A DNA stretch of 64,000 bases from Styela clava (taxonomy: Eukaryota > Chordata > Ascidiacea > Stolidobranchia > Styelidae). Of the stretch, positions 49,185-62,096 are shown piece by piece; positions within the stretch are counted from its first letter, which is position 1; each line of letters begins with the position of its first letter. Position numbers and translations under genes: made by a program. The notes below the pieces were generated by a model, which saw nothing but the letters and a program-made list of their open reading frames with translations, searched no databases and was not told the origin of the DNA. The DNA is taken from assembly GCF_964204865.1 (NCBI RefSeq), contig NC_135255.1, forward strand, positions 12,243,135-12,307,134. The letters are read 5' to 3'.

Positions 49185-52100
49185 TACGATTATTTTTTAA
49201 TGTGTTTAAATAGAGTTAAATACTTTTGCTATTTAAATGTAACTTAATTAGTGTTTTATTGATATTAAATATTTCATTCAAAAAGCTATCATCCTCAGTT
49301 GTACGTTTAATCAAGTTTACTGAGTCTATGGAATTAAGATAGGCAATCTTGATATTTGTGAATAAAAATTATTTTCCATTTAGGCATAAAATTATAGTTA
49401 TCCAATTCGTACAACTAGGTCCAGTCGTCAGACCGTCCAGGTATCGCACCAAAACTCAAGCAGTTAAGGTGCATAAGAGCGGAAGGACATAGACCGCGCG
49501 GCTGCCGCTGCGGAATAAGAGCTTTACTAACTCAAACTCTTCTTCAAAGAGAACATTTTCGAACCCCTGGGGCAACTGACCTGAAACAACAACTACCAGA
49601 CAACAACGGACGCAGTTATGCGTCAAATCTTGGATTCATGAAAAATTCACGACGAGAAAAGACGTCACGCCACACCCACAGCAAGTAAAATCAGTTTTCA
49701 TGCCCTTCAAACGCCATTAAACACAGTGATCATGAGGACTAATTCACATAAGTACGAGAAAATCGATGCGACGATTAGGCGTCAAAGTACATTACAATAA
49801 TATCGACGAGCTAAAGTAAGAAATGGCGCCATCTTCTACGAAGGGATAAGTGGAATTGCAATCTTGGACCTCATGAAAGAGAAAAATTCGCTGGCAATAA
49901 CAATACGGCTTGGCGCTTGTGTTTCTCCACTCCAAGTACATAAATGCCCTGCTTATAACTCGAAACGGTGACCTCACAACACAGGAATCTATACGCGCGT
50001 AAGAAAAAAAGATCGATAGAACGACGCGATATACTGCGCGAACTAATAACAGGAAATCATGCCCACAACACACCTACATGTATGCTCTCTGCCAGACCGC
50101 GCTCAAATTGAATGATTCTCTCTCACAACGTGGCCATTTGAATCATTACTGAATAGAACTAAGCTGCGATAGACTTGTTGACCAATTTCCGCTATTCATA
50201 GCACACACGACAATTTTATTTTTGTATTTCTCACGAGCATCAAAGCTCTATAAGGTGGAAATTTTCATGCTTGTTGGGATTGGAATGTCAGTTCGTTTGA
50301 CAGATTTGGCAACGAGGTTCCTTTCAATGTACGTAATATGTGCGAGGGTATTGCTAGACTCCTCGCTGTAGGGTGGTTCACGGTAACCGCTGGTCGGTTA
50401 CGACTTCTTCCACTACCAAGTCCATGCATCTCAAACATATAACTGGCTAACTAATCCCATATCCAACATAGACCGGTAGAGAGGTCATGGTTTGCCACAT
50501 GATTTAGCCGTCTAATGGCCCTTTTTCCCCCGGGATAAATATATATGTCCCATCCCCATACACGGATCAATCTATTGCAAATTTTCAATTCCTCAAGATG
50601 AAAGAGAAAACTACTACCTTATATTTTATCAGCAAGCAAACACTATTTTGCATGGAGGTAGTTGATGCTTGAACTACTAAATACAAGCACAACAGTAATA
50701 TATTTTCATTCAAAGGAATTGTAAAAAAAATCTTGCATGATAATATTATATCTCTGTTCATACACTTCATCTCTATGTCACGAATAAGCCTGCAAATACA
50801 ATATGCAATACACTGAGAAATAAAAAGATATTAATCATTTAACGCCCCTTAATAATATTCGATATTGTATCAGGACAAAGTCGCTAAGCATGGAAACCAT
50901 GTAATGATTTTACCAAAAATGTTGCGGTTGAACTGTGGCGTATCAGTCTCGAAATTCATTGGATGATATGTGAAGTACTGAATTGCACTTGGCAGCTAAC
51001 AAAGACATATTTATACTCGGTTATTCCTGTAATAAACTCAGTTTTAAACATAGGAAAAACAATTGAAGTATAGTAAAACGTTTGTGAAAATACACAAATA
51101 GGCTAATTCTTGATTTCAATAGAATGTAGGTTGAAGCGAATGACACCGAATCACTTGATCATGGACGCCGGATTACTCAACGTAAAAAATTTCTGCCCAT
51201 CTTCAACGCTATCAAATAGAACGAAGTTTTATTGTTTGTTTATATTTAGTCTTGTATATTTCGCCTGAACAGCTGATATCGATGACTAATTTCTATTTTT
51301 CCAGAAAGTATGGGTATTGAAGATATATAAGAGCATAGCAAGAGTAGCAAGCAAAACGTTATTTGGCGACGTTATGAATTATAGAAAAACTCCATTGAAA
51401 ACGCGACTAGACAATCGTCTTCAATAATTCAGGGCTAACCTTGACACGTGGGACCTTCAAAATTTTATGTCCTTTTTCACAAGTCCTCGAACATAACGTA
51501 TAGCAGTAGTACGCGCAATCGGATCGAGGCCGTTGCGTGCTGTAGTTTAAAATATTTTCGTAGCACAACTATTTACTAGACGTCAAATTTGCCTCCTTTT
51601 CTCCAAAAACAAAGTTCTAGCTCTATTCAAAGAACTACTGAATGTTCGTACATGGGATAACTTGAATTAAAGAAGAGATTAACCGCAGCCTTTTTAACCG
51701 AATATATACGAGTAGATGATTGCTCATCTTCTAGGACGACGGTTGTCACAAAAGGCTTTTCTAACAGTACTATTTTTAATCTATGGATATGCTCGAGGAA
51801 CCATTCCAGATTCTTTTCAATAGTGTTGAACATATCGTCAGCGTAAGTTCATCTGTGATTTTCGGGTTGATCACATCGTTTTGCCTACACCGGGCGATGT
51901 GCTCTATGTATCGTCAACATGAATCTACTTGCTGGGAATAAACAATGCGCCAAGTAGTGCAATTGTCAATTGAATAGAACACAAAAATAATAAACATAAT
52001 TTTTATTTAATCATCATTAGTAAAGAATGCAAAGGCAGGAATATGTATTGGAGAATAAATCAGGACATGGAGGACATATAAACAAATACCAAACAAGGTA

Positions 52101-53308
52101 AAAAGTAGGTATTGTTTGCATTTGTAAAGATACTAATTAGGATTAAAGATAATACTCGTCAAATAGGATCGAAATAAAAAAAACTGAAACTTGGGGATCG
52201 ATACACCGCTTCCTCCGCAAAATAATAAATCATTTTCTAATTATATCTTAATATGTTGTGAAACTTATTTCAAAGGGCAGGTAAAGAAATAAAAATACTT
52301 GGAGAACCAAACGATCTACTATTAAATTCTAAATATATATATATATATATTCCAATATAAAATATATATGTTGAATTGGGCCATATTATACCAAGAACTT
52401 ACAATATTCAATATGTCATAAAGTTGGAAAAGCGGGGCAGGATTTTTTTTTACAAGCTTCGGAAAACAAATGAAGGCGTATTTGGTCAACCGTGAGGGAA
52501 GTATGCTGAAATATTTCTGATTCATGAATTTATAAAAATCAAATTTATAATAATTTTGGACTGATTTGATTTGGAAAAAATTGGACACCATTAAGTACCA
52601 AACGGCTGTGACAATAAATCACTTGTATTTTACTGAATGCTAAATCAACTGATGCATAAAACTGAAAAAAAGAATGAGCATCTTATAAATTTGAAACATC
52701 TTCTAATAAGTTTCAAAAAAAATTTTTGTCAAGAAAAATTTGAAGTGGTCAAGATGTTATTGGTGGATTTGGAATTTTATTCACTTTATGAAATCCGATT
52801 CATCATCAATAGTAGGTACTTTCTTAGCAAACTCTCAAAAAGCCAATGGCGGTATACAGAGGTGTCCAAAACGATTAGATTATTCGAAAATAAAAAATGT
52901 TGAATTTAGTAATAATTTAGAATGTTTTATTTGAAAATTGCAGATTGCGAGCCGTCAGACAAGCAGATCAAAACATATGATATCTCAACTGATAACAAAC
53001 AACACAGAGTAAACAATCACCTTCATATTTATGTCGTTTTAGATATGATCAACATGATGATAAAGTGATTTATGTAAATTTTCCACATGAACTTGCCCCG
53101 AATTTCGAATGTATTCGGAAGAGTGGAATATTCGGTTTTGTCCATCCCTGGATACAATATAGAAATGGCCATTTATGATAAAATTCGTGATTTATCGAAC
53201 CAAATTACTTTCCGATGAAAAATAAAATCCACGATAACCCTTTTCAAATACACAAAAATGATAACACCACCGAATGTTATTGAAAAACTCATCTGAGATT
53301 GTTTAAAG
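49185..53308. other. Intergenic region upstream of SLC1 gene 2
   Basis: Probably includes the promoter of the minus-strand transporter. The stretch from about 49400 to 50150 is somewhat richer in GC and CpG than its surroundings. A truncated SINE lies at 50336-50560. A hAT-like end (GTCCATCCCTG) lies near 53145-53156. No protein-coding gene is recognised in either strand. Confidence 0.4.
50336..50560 (+). mobile_element. 5'-truncated SINE copy
   Basis: It shares ATGTGCGAGG, CTCCTCGCTG, GGTAACCGCTGGTCGGTTACG-like sequence, ACCAAGTCCATGC and CCCCCGGGATAAATATAT with the SINE at 32763-33108. The tRNA-related head with its A and B boxes is missing, as expected for incomplete target-primed reverse transcription. 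Confidence 0.8.
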
Positions 53309-53751
53309 CAGGGTGGTCCAAACCCAGGCCCGCCGGCCACACGTGGCCCGCCGCTGCATTATCTGTGGCCCGCGTCACATTCGGAGAGTAATCAATAAAT
53401 CATATTTCGTGTTGTTTCGTAATAAAATTAATCAGAAAAATCTTTTGACATATTCTTACATCACTAATGTGATGTCACTGAATTGACTGTGTTATGGCTA
53501 GCAGAGGCAAATGGCGAAGTTGAATGATGTGCTTGGCAGTCTAAATTATTATCTGGCTTTCTATCTTTTTGGTCGGGAATATATGCTAACAATATAGGAA
53601 TTATAGAAAACTAAAAATCTAATGCGGATTCTATTAGCCTGAGATGGCTATGTCTGGTAAATGGTAACCTATTCTTGGCACTGTTGTGGCCCCTCAAACA
53701 ATGAAAAAATAAATTTGTGGCCCGCGGAGCCAACAACCTTGGACCACCCTG
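53309..53751. mobile_element. hAT-type MITE, 443 bp (CAGGGTGG family, copy 1)
   Basis: The inverted ends are CAGGGTGGTCCAA and its complement TTGGACCACCCTG. Flanks GTTTAAAG (53301-53308) and GTCTAAAG (53752-53759) are an 8-bp duplication with one mismatch. The interior has GGCCCGC-rich ends and shares CACATTCGGAGAGTAATCAA with the copy at 59012-59471. It is non-coding. Confidence 0.88.
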
Positions 53752-53759
53752 GTCTAAAG

Positions 53760-55864
53760 CATACTTAAAATATAGCACCGAACAAAAACAAAAAGCTAAA
53801 ACTTATTGAGTGGAATGAAAATAAAAAACTACTCATGATAGGCAAGATTTAAAAGTATTACAGGAGGTATGAAAATACATTTACTAAAAGTTATGTGCTA
53901 TTATTTTATTAGCACCTGAAAATGCAAAAATACACTTTTAAAATAATAAAGATATTATTCAGATAAAATAAAATTTATCACTTGAAAACAGGCATACACC
54001 ATATATTGTGCAAAAAGTTCTTGCTAAATCCCATTTCAAGATAGGAGATGGCGTTAAGATTATTGTCCAATTCTATATTCTCTCCAACAAAAATCATCTA
54101 TCGGGAGACTTAAGCTTCTTGAATATATCTTCATGAAAATATATTAGCCAGCATATAATGAGTAAAAATATAAAAAAACACTATTTTATAGGTATTTTCA
54201 AACTTAAATATTGAGAGCACTCACTGTAATGTCTAATATTTCAATTTTTCATTTTAAAAGCTAATACTAAGATTTCATGTTATTTGGTAAATTTTGAAAA
54301 CTCAGATATAAACAAAATGTATGTTGAAATAAATAGAGAAAAATTTTGAATTTCTCTTGTTGAACTGTTTTTATTTTTATTTTTTCAGTATCCTTGCATT
54401 CATTGCATACAGATTTACTGGCAATAGGCATAGTTAAACATTACTGGATTCAACTACATTGAAACATAGTATACTGCATTCTAAGGGATAAAACTGCAAG
54501 CATGTCATAATAGCAAAATAAATTATTCCTCTGATATTATTATTTCAAATACACAACATAAAATTGAATATTAGCAACAGCACCGAACTCAACACCAATT
54601 TCCAGTTGAATATAAATAATTCCAAATGTATTCGGATCTTTTTAATCATATTTTTCTGTTTGACATTTTGAGTGACAGCGAAAGAGAGAAAGCATATATT
54701 TCAATCAACTAACATATTTAGAAACAAAGATTTCTAATAAATTGTTCAAGCCAAACCAGAGCCAAATATAGAATATTTTTAGGAATTTAGAATCGCTTTT
54801 TTATTTGCAAAAATCATCACCTGGTCAAATAAAGATTCAAGTCAAGTTTCGTTAACCCTATGATTGTAACAAATCAAATATAACTAAAGGGTGACTTGAC
54901 CCCAAAAACCAAACCCATATACTGTTAAATTACTCCTACAAAAATTGAGTACATTTTTCAATTATGTCTACACTTCTGTTCGTGTATGATTATACCCAAA
55001 AGTTTCAGAAATTTAGGACATTTTGCACAAAATTCACGTTCTTTCTGAAATAAGTTTTAAATAACCACCTTAGCAATAGAGATAGACTTGCAATCTGTTG
55101 CGCAAAAATGTCAATCACTCACTTGGTTTCATTTTCGTGGAAGTAAAAAAGAAATTTATGGATTTCTTCTTCTTGGGTCACTTTGTAACAACACCAGTGT
55201 ACAGGGAAATAGATGAAACTATGGCAGTATGGATACAAGTGCAAAGCGCCGATCTAATTAAAATAGTGAGAGAACAGTATACAGACAGGCAGGAATAAAC
55301 TGCATTAGGTAAACACTTTAATCGTAGCTCTAAGTTTAACTTGCGAGCTAAAATCACTGGAACACAAAAGCGATTCGGAAATACCCTATTCGTAAAATGC
55401 ATTGTTCACAGGAAAATAATCAGATAATTACATATTGAAATCCATCCGGTTTGCTCAAAAATATACAAAAATCATCATATTGGACATAGGCATTGGACAA
55501 GCAAATAAGTGGCCCAAACCTGGTGGACCTGACATAGCTTGGCAATCTTGCATATATTACATAATTTGATAGCTTATGAAAACTGGGAAAATTTTGTGTA
55601 TGTTGTGAGAAAAGCTCAAAAAAGCACCAAGTCAACACTTTTCAGTTCAGTACAGACAATTAAATATAAACACTCTGACCAAAAACTTTTTTAATTGAGT
55701 GCTACGCTGACAGAATAATATCAATAGAAAACAAGCATATATTATTCTGTCTGCAAAACAATACCCACAATGAATAAACTAGTAATTTGCCATCCATTGG
55801 ATAGAACTCTTCCCTCAGACACTGGCGTTTACGTTGAAAACTTAATAATAATATTCAAAAATTT
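53760..55864. other. 3' flank of the PPP1R12-like gene
   Basis: AT-rich sequence without a recognised gene; it should hold the 3' UTR of the minus-strand PPP1R12-like gene. The small open frames at 55098-55298 and its opposite strand show no family features. Confidence 0.45.
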
Positions 55865-58800
55865 TCAGTTTGATTTTTCTCTTATGGTTTTTAAAACCAT
55901 CAACATGGAACGATTCTCGTCTTCCAGCATTTTATTTTCAACATGTAAACGTCCATTTTCTTCCTCAAGTTTTTGAAGTTCCTGAAGTAAATTTAATCAA
56001 GTTTAAACATTGGAAGATTCATTACTTTTCTATAATGCCGCGCTGAACGACTGTGAAATCGGGAGTTCACCATGCTTTTATTGATATCAGGGTCATAATT
56101 ATGAACTCCGAGCATTGGGATTAAGGCTTAAAAGGTGAAGTTATCGGTTGTCGAATTTCCTACATCTAACAATGTAAAAGCTTCATGTTGATATTTTCAA
56201 CAGACAACAGATTGTCAAAGTTGAAATTTTTGTAAACCAGGAGGATGGAGTCATTAATGAAATGGCTCAGAACTTGGAATCTGGTTTAAATCCCCCTCCG
56301 AAACCCTGTTGTGCAGTGCACAACTCCTTATTATAAGGTGTAGCACAGAGTGACAAGATGAATTTGGATAAAAGAACTGTATGTTTTGAAATAATAGCAG
56401 TACATGAACAGTATTAGTTATAAATCATTATTATTCAAACTGGGGTTCCTGACCTCCCAGTGGGTTGTGGATGGGGGGTTGCGGTAAATCTTTTCTGACA
56501 CTAACTCATGTTGGAACAAAATATTGATCAAATTTTGAAATCAGTACTGTGACCCACCATCACCGAAATTGAGCCAAGATTCGGTATTTTTTTTGAAGGA
56601 GAAAAAAGAATCACATCAATCTCATTAAAAGTATTGTTACTATAGTTGGATATTTTCTATATTATTAAATTCTATTTTATTTTTGTGTCTCGGTAGCGAA
56701 AACATTTGGCCGTACCAAGTGGGTCACGATGGGAAAAAAGCACTGCATTAATTAATACCTATTCATACCAGCAGCAATATACAAGTCGAAACTGTCCGTG
56801 AAAAGGTTGACAGCAAGAGAGAAATAATGGAATTATACACCAATGCATGACAGAATATTTATAATCTCACAATAACACTCAAAGTTCAGCCAATTTGACC
56901 AAGAACATGACCTTCAAATACAAATATGTGAAAATCATAGGAATGCGAATTTAAGATTTAAATCAACTTACAATATCCATATTCCCAACTTCCTTAGTTA
57001 ATTTAGCAATAGTACTTTCTGCAGTCGACAGTTTTTCACGAAGTTCATCTATTTCACGTTTCCCCTGTGAATTGAAGCCAAACATTTAATTGAAGTACTT
57101 TGTGGGTTTATTTGTAATTGAGAGCAATATTATTAGATACAATCATAGGTAGCCTACATACAGAGGAATTTACTAATTAAAACGAATTTTTAATTAGCAT
57201 GATAAATCATACAAAAAAACTTGGTGAAACTAATAGTAATTACACAATGAATCATTTGTAAGATAGACAAGGCTAATGTCAAAGAAGATTTCTTTTTAAA
57301 TAAAGCAAGTTCACGCACACTCACTGAGGAATGGAGGAGACGTATCTCAGAGCAAAGTCATGGGCGCTCCAAAAGTGTGTGTACCAATATGGAAGTATCT
57401 AATTATGTTCGCCTACTATACATCAAGTTGTGTAAAGTGACTGAAACCTATGGGCAGGGGGTATATTTACTTGGCTAACACAGAGAGCCCCCGAACTCGT
57501 ATTATAACTAAAATAAGGAAAATCCAAATAAAATTATGCCCTAACCTGGTACACACACTACAGGAGTACCAAGTTATGGGCGGCCACGAGGCACTGAAAA
57601 CATTTAGCATCAGGGTGGTTCATTACAACTTTACAAGACAATAAAATTTCGATCACGAAACAGCAGTCCAGTCATTATGATCACGAAAATCAAGATTTTT
57701 TTTCGCCAGCGGCTACATTGACAGCAAACAAATGAGAGCTCTCAGTCAACCACATATAACATAAACTTAAAAAGCTTCAATCAAAAATTACTTCAATAAA
57801 ACTTGAGACTATCAGAAACTAAATACTCATGAACAACAAGAGACAAACTATGTATTAATCCCAAATTCAAAACATATCTTTGATAAAATAAAATCCTACA
57901 TTAACTTCAAGTTGTGATTTTTCAGTAGAAGACCGTTTTCCTCTTCTTCTGGAAGAATTTAACATAGGCATAGTTGTTGAATTAGGTGAAATATTATTAT
58001 TGCTTTCCTCTTCTTTATCAGGAGATAAGAAAACGTTATCACTGTATTGATGAGAATGTGAAGGCGTAACATACGTTGCAGATGTTGTGCTAGATTTTAA
58101 TGAACCCTTAAAAGTAGTCGATGATGATGCTTGACTCGCACTTGTGTCATAATTTCGTGGTCTGTAATTTTAAAAATTAATACATTGTTGAAATCATATA
58201 TTTTTATAAATAACCTGACTGGTATAAGGAAAAAATCATGTCTGTGAAATGATCTAAATTCAGTACGGTAATACAGTATAGTGTGTGATGTGAAGTAACA
58301 AATAGCAATGCCCAAATACATGGACACGACAGCCAAATGATTAATATAGCCACAGCAGTTGTCTGTAAAATCCTATATGAATCTTACACGAAGTTGTGCC
58401 CGTGAATTATAAAAACCATCAAAATTTCACATAAAATATCAGGCCTGTAGTATTCAAAACAAAAAGTGATAGTAGCAACCTTTTCCATCTTTTAATTACC
58501 GGAAATTTAAAATTGATTAAGGTGAAAGTGCCTTATAAGTGTGCATGGTAGGAACCCACTTGATATTCAGGTATGGTAATCGCTATTTGTTAGCAGATTG
58601 CTTGAAGTTTTAAACTCTATACGTATTATGATATAGTACTGTTTACCCTGCTTAAAGTTCCCTTCATTAATATTCTTACTTTTCAAATCATGCTTTTGGG
58701 CATAAGACTGTTAGTGTTGCTTAGCCGTACAGTAATAAAGGCACCATGCAAAACGACAAAAGATTCAACTCAGCGACAGGGGGAAAAAAACATTATAAAT

Positions 58801-61800
58801 ATTTACCCATGTGAGCGCATTTTGAAACATAAACTGTCAAAATAGGATTTTATGCTTGACGGGAAAAATTTGAGTGTTGACGAGGGACATAGCATGGAAG
58901 GCCGAGTTGTGGCCCACAAGTCGACTGTTGCACACTCCTGCATAAGGCCATTGAACCCGAGCAACATACCAATACCAACCTTGCGGTTAGTTCCTACAAC
59001 ATTACCTATATCAGGGTGGCCCAGGCCCGCCGCTCCAATATCTGTGGTCGCGTCACATTCGGAGAGTAATCAAAAAATCGCATTTCGTGTTGTTTCGTCA
59101 TAAAATTAATCAGAAAAATCTTTTGACATATTGTCATCACTAATGTCACCGAGTTAAAAAGTGTTATGGATAGCTGGGGAAACTAGCGTTGTTGAATGAG
59201 TTGAATGATGTGCTTGGCAGTCTGAATTGTTATCTGGCTTTCTAACTTTTTGGTCGGGAATATATGCAAAGAATATAGGCATCGTAGAAAACTAAGAATC
59301 GAATGCGGATTCTATTAGCCTAGAATGGCTATGCTTGATAACTATGTGTTTGCCCAATAAAGGTGTTTGTTTTGTATTGCACTGTTTACCTATTCTTGGC
59401 ACTATTGTGGCCCGCAAACAATGCAAAAATAATTTTGTGGCCCGTGGAGCCGACAACCTTGGACCACCCTGATCTATACCTTTCTGTTCGTTCAACATAA
59501 GAACGATCAAGTTGAGTACTTCCACCACTTGTTGATGAATTTGGTGACAGTTCGTTTGACAACGTATTTCTCTGTGTTTCTGACTTCCTTGTTACTTCAT
59601 CATCCTGTCGTTAAAAAATATTGTAGTTTAATTCTCAATCTAGCAAAATTAGACACCTTGGTGTGACTGGATGTATGACTGTATGAGTTCAGGATCTAAC
59701 AATACAAAATAACACTTTGTTCATTGTAAAATTGGTTTAAAATGATCATAACTATTTTATTGTCAACAGGGACGGCCAAAACAGAACAATTTACTATTCC
59801 CAACACATTCTAAAAGAATATTTTCAAATATGGAATATTGAATAATGTATTTTAAAATTGGCCATATTCTTTGAACAAAGGATTGTAAACTCATAGTGAC
59901 GGAAGGATTATTAGGCAGGATTATTTATATGTTTGATTTTGTACTTTTGTACTGTGCCAGAAATTTAATGCGGTTTTGTTTGATTATAAGTCACAAAAGG
60001 CTCAAAATGATAAATTTTCGAAAAAAACTAATCATATAGCCAAGAATTTACTATCCACCACGAGTCATGACTACAGTAATTTTAATATTCGATTCGATTG
60101 AATATTTCAATAGATATTACACAGCTCCTTCACCGTTAAATTGACAACACAAAATGATAAGTTCACAACAATTGGATTTTCTGCAGGAACAACTACTTAT
60201 CATATGCTTTGGAGCAGGTGGATCTGTACGCAGCATATAATACGAGGATGCCGTAGCAGAAAGGAGGACAGCTATTCTAATCAGTTAGAAGGCAGTATAT
60301 ATATAACATATTCTATATATTATATATATATATGAATATTTATTTGGGCCGTTGGACAACTTAACATTTAGTAGTGGAATCGTACTTTACAATCTGAAGA
60401 CAATAAAGGAATCTCTCAAAACAAAGAACAAGAAATTAGATTTGAAAGTTGTTGAAATATATAGAATATTGAAAAAATAGAATATTCACTGCTAACACTC
60501 CATCTTACAAAGGAAAGTGTGACTGCAGTGAAGTAATCATAACATTACTTCACTGCAATGTCATCAACAAAAATCAATACAGCTGTTTATAACAAAGTAA
60601 AGATCATGAATATTGAAAAACAATACCCGTAAATCTGAGTATTAAAAATCAATTACCCATCTATCTATATAATCAATTGAATATGATTCAATATGTTCAT
60701 AACACTGAATAAAACGTGGGAATTAAACAAAGATTAAGATATTCTTTATTTTATTCTATCAGTAGTGTTCCAATCTTTGAATGAATAATCACAAGATGAA
60801 TTACAGCTACTCATTCAAGACAGAGCTTGGGATCTGGTTTGACATCACAATGGCTTCGGAGCCCCATACCGTATTTTACGCCAATACTGTCAAGAAATTG
60901 CTTAGATTGGAATCTTATTGGTACTGGTTTTGGGTGTAGGAAATAAAACATAAAGCACTCCCTGATCCATACATTAGGCGCACCTGCTTATAAGGTTTTT
61001 TTTGAGAAAACAAGAATTCAAAGTGCACCTTATGTTCCATAAAATATGTATATATTCAAACTGTAGCTCCAGCTCTGGCTCTTTAGTTTTACCATACAGC
61101 TAGCTGGGCTTCAGATCTGGCTATATGGCCATAAGGGTTTTTTGGTATTGCCACTACTATGAACCATTCGCCCAAATACAGGACTCAAAACTATGATATA
61201 ATAGTTTCAAATTTCGAAATTAAACTCTAAAATGAATAAATTTTATTTGAAATATTTACATTAATATTATTATCGGATTTGATAAATTATAAACAGGAAA
61301 GAATAACCTATATCGCGGTCGCTTGGCTTATTGACTTCCTTGTCCTGCCAATTACTATATGGCTGGGTGCTGCAGATGTAATTCATTGGTTCAAAACAGT
61401 ACTATGAACCCCTCTGTTAAGTACAAGTAGTCTCTACTAAAAACAATTCCTATCATGAAAACTGCTTTTCTGTGATACGTTTTAGAACAAACAGTAGTGA
61501 ATCGTAACTTGAATGAGTTTGCAACTTCAAGTGAATAAACAAGTTTGTTCGTATTAATAAGATCTTACGCTACTTATAGCTTGGCTTATGCCAGTACGCC
61601 AGGTTTGCATTCTCTCGCTAACTAGACCAAAACGACAAGTGTCGGAAGTTCAAATTTGCAATTTTGTTTTCAACGTATGCATGCAAAGCTCAAAAAACCC
61701 TAAAATATTTATGTGAAAATCACTGGGGTCCATTAACCCCAGTTGAGAAGCATGTATGTAGAACATAATAGAAGTTATGAAGTAAGAAGTCAGCCGATCC

Positions 61801-62096
61801 GCGCTGACATCATAAGCACTTCTACTAATACTTGAAGAAATAAGCAGGTTCTTAGTTAACAATTTAATCCAAACTCCTATTTCATAAAAATTATGAACTT
61901 AATAAAACCTTTTCATCTTTTTTTGTATTTTCTTCTGGAGTTTCCTTTTTAACTTCTTCATCATCGTCATCTTTTAAACGAACGACTCCTGTACTCCGAC
62001 GTTTTTGTCTCAACATTCGTTTTTCTCTTTGTTGTTTACCTCGCCTTGCACTCGAGCTTGGTTTGCTTGCTCGAGACTGTGACGGACTCGGAACAT
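55865..62096 (-). CDS. PPP1R12/MYPT-like myosin phosphatase targeting subunit, C-terminal part
   Basis: Five in-phase exons: 61909-62096, 59480-59604, 57906-58161, 56972-57064 and 55865-55981, about 258 residues. The first contains QKRRSTGVV in a basic context followed by DDDDEE, matching the inhibitory Rho-kinase site of MYPT1 (RRSTGV around Thr853; the Thr696 site reads RRSTQGV). A Ser/Thr-rich linker follows, then two exons forming a coiled coil or leucine zipper: DELREKLSTAESTIAKLTKE, then ELQKLEEENGRLHVENKMLE and DENRSMLMVLKTIREKSN, stop. MYPT1 ends similarly (KDENGALIRVISKLSK). In vertebrates this subunit targets PP1 to myosin. The N-terminal RVxF and ankyrin part is not in the window and should lie to the right. 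A MITE abuts the donor at 59479. Confidence 0.82.
57363..57570. mobile_element. 208-bp MITE, GGNACTCC-ended family
   Basis: The left end is GGCGCTCCAAAAGTGTGTGT, the right end CACACTACAGGAGTACC. Flanks AAGTCATG (57355-57362) and AAGTTATG (57571-57578) are an 8-bp duplication with one mismatch. The internal phrase CCTAACCTGGTACAC is shared with the MITE at 2987-3096. It lies in the intron between the linker exon and the first coiled-coil exon of the PPP1R12-like gene. Confidence 0.75.
59012..59471. mobile_element. hAT-type MITE, 460 bp (CAGGGTGG family, copy 2)
   Basis: The ends are CAGGGTGGCCCAGG and CTTGGACCACCCTG. Flanks ACCTATAT (59004-59011) and ATCTATAC (59472-59479) agree at 6 of 8 bases. 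In the sense of the host gene the right flank reads GTATAGAT, the first eight bases of the intron. The interior matches the copy at 53309-53751. Confidence 0.85.
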
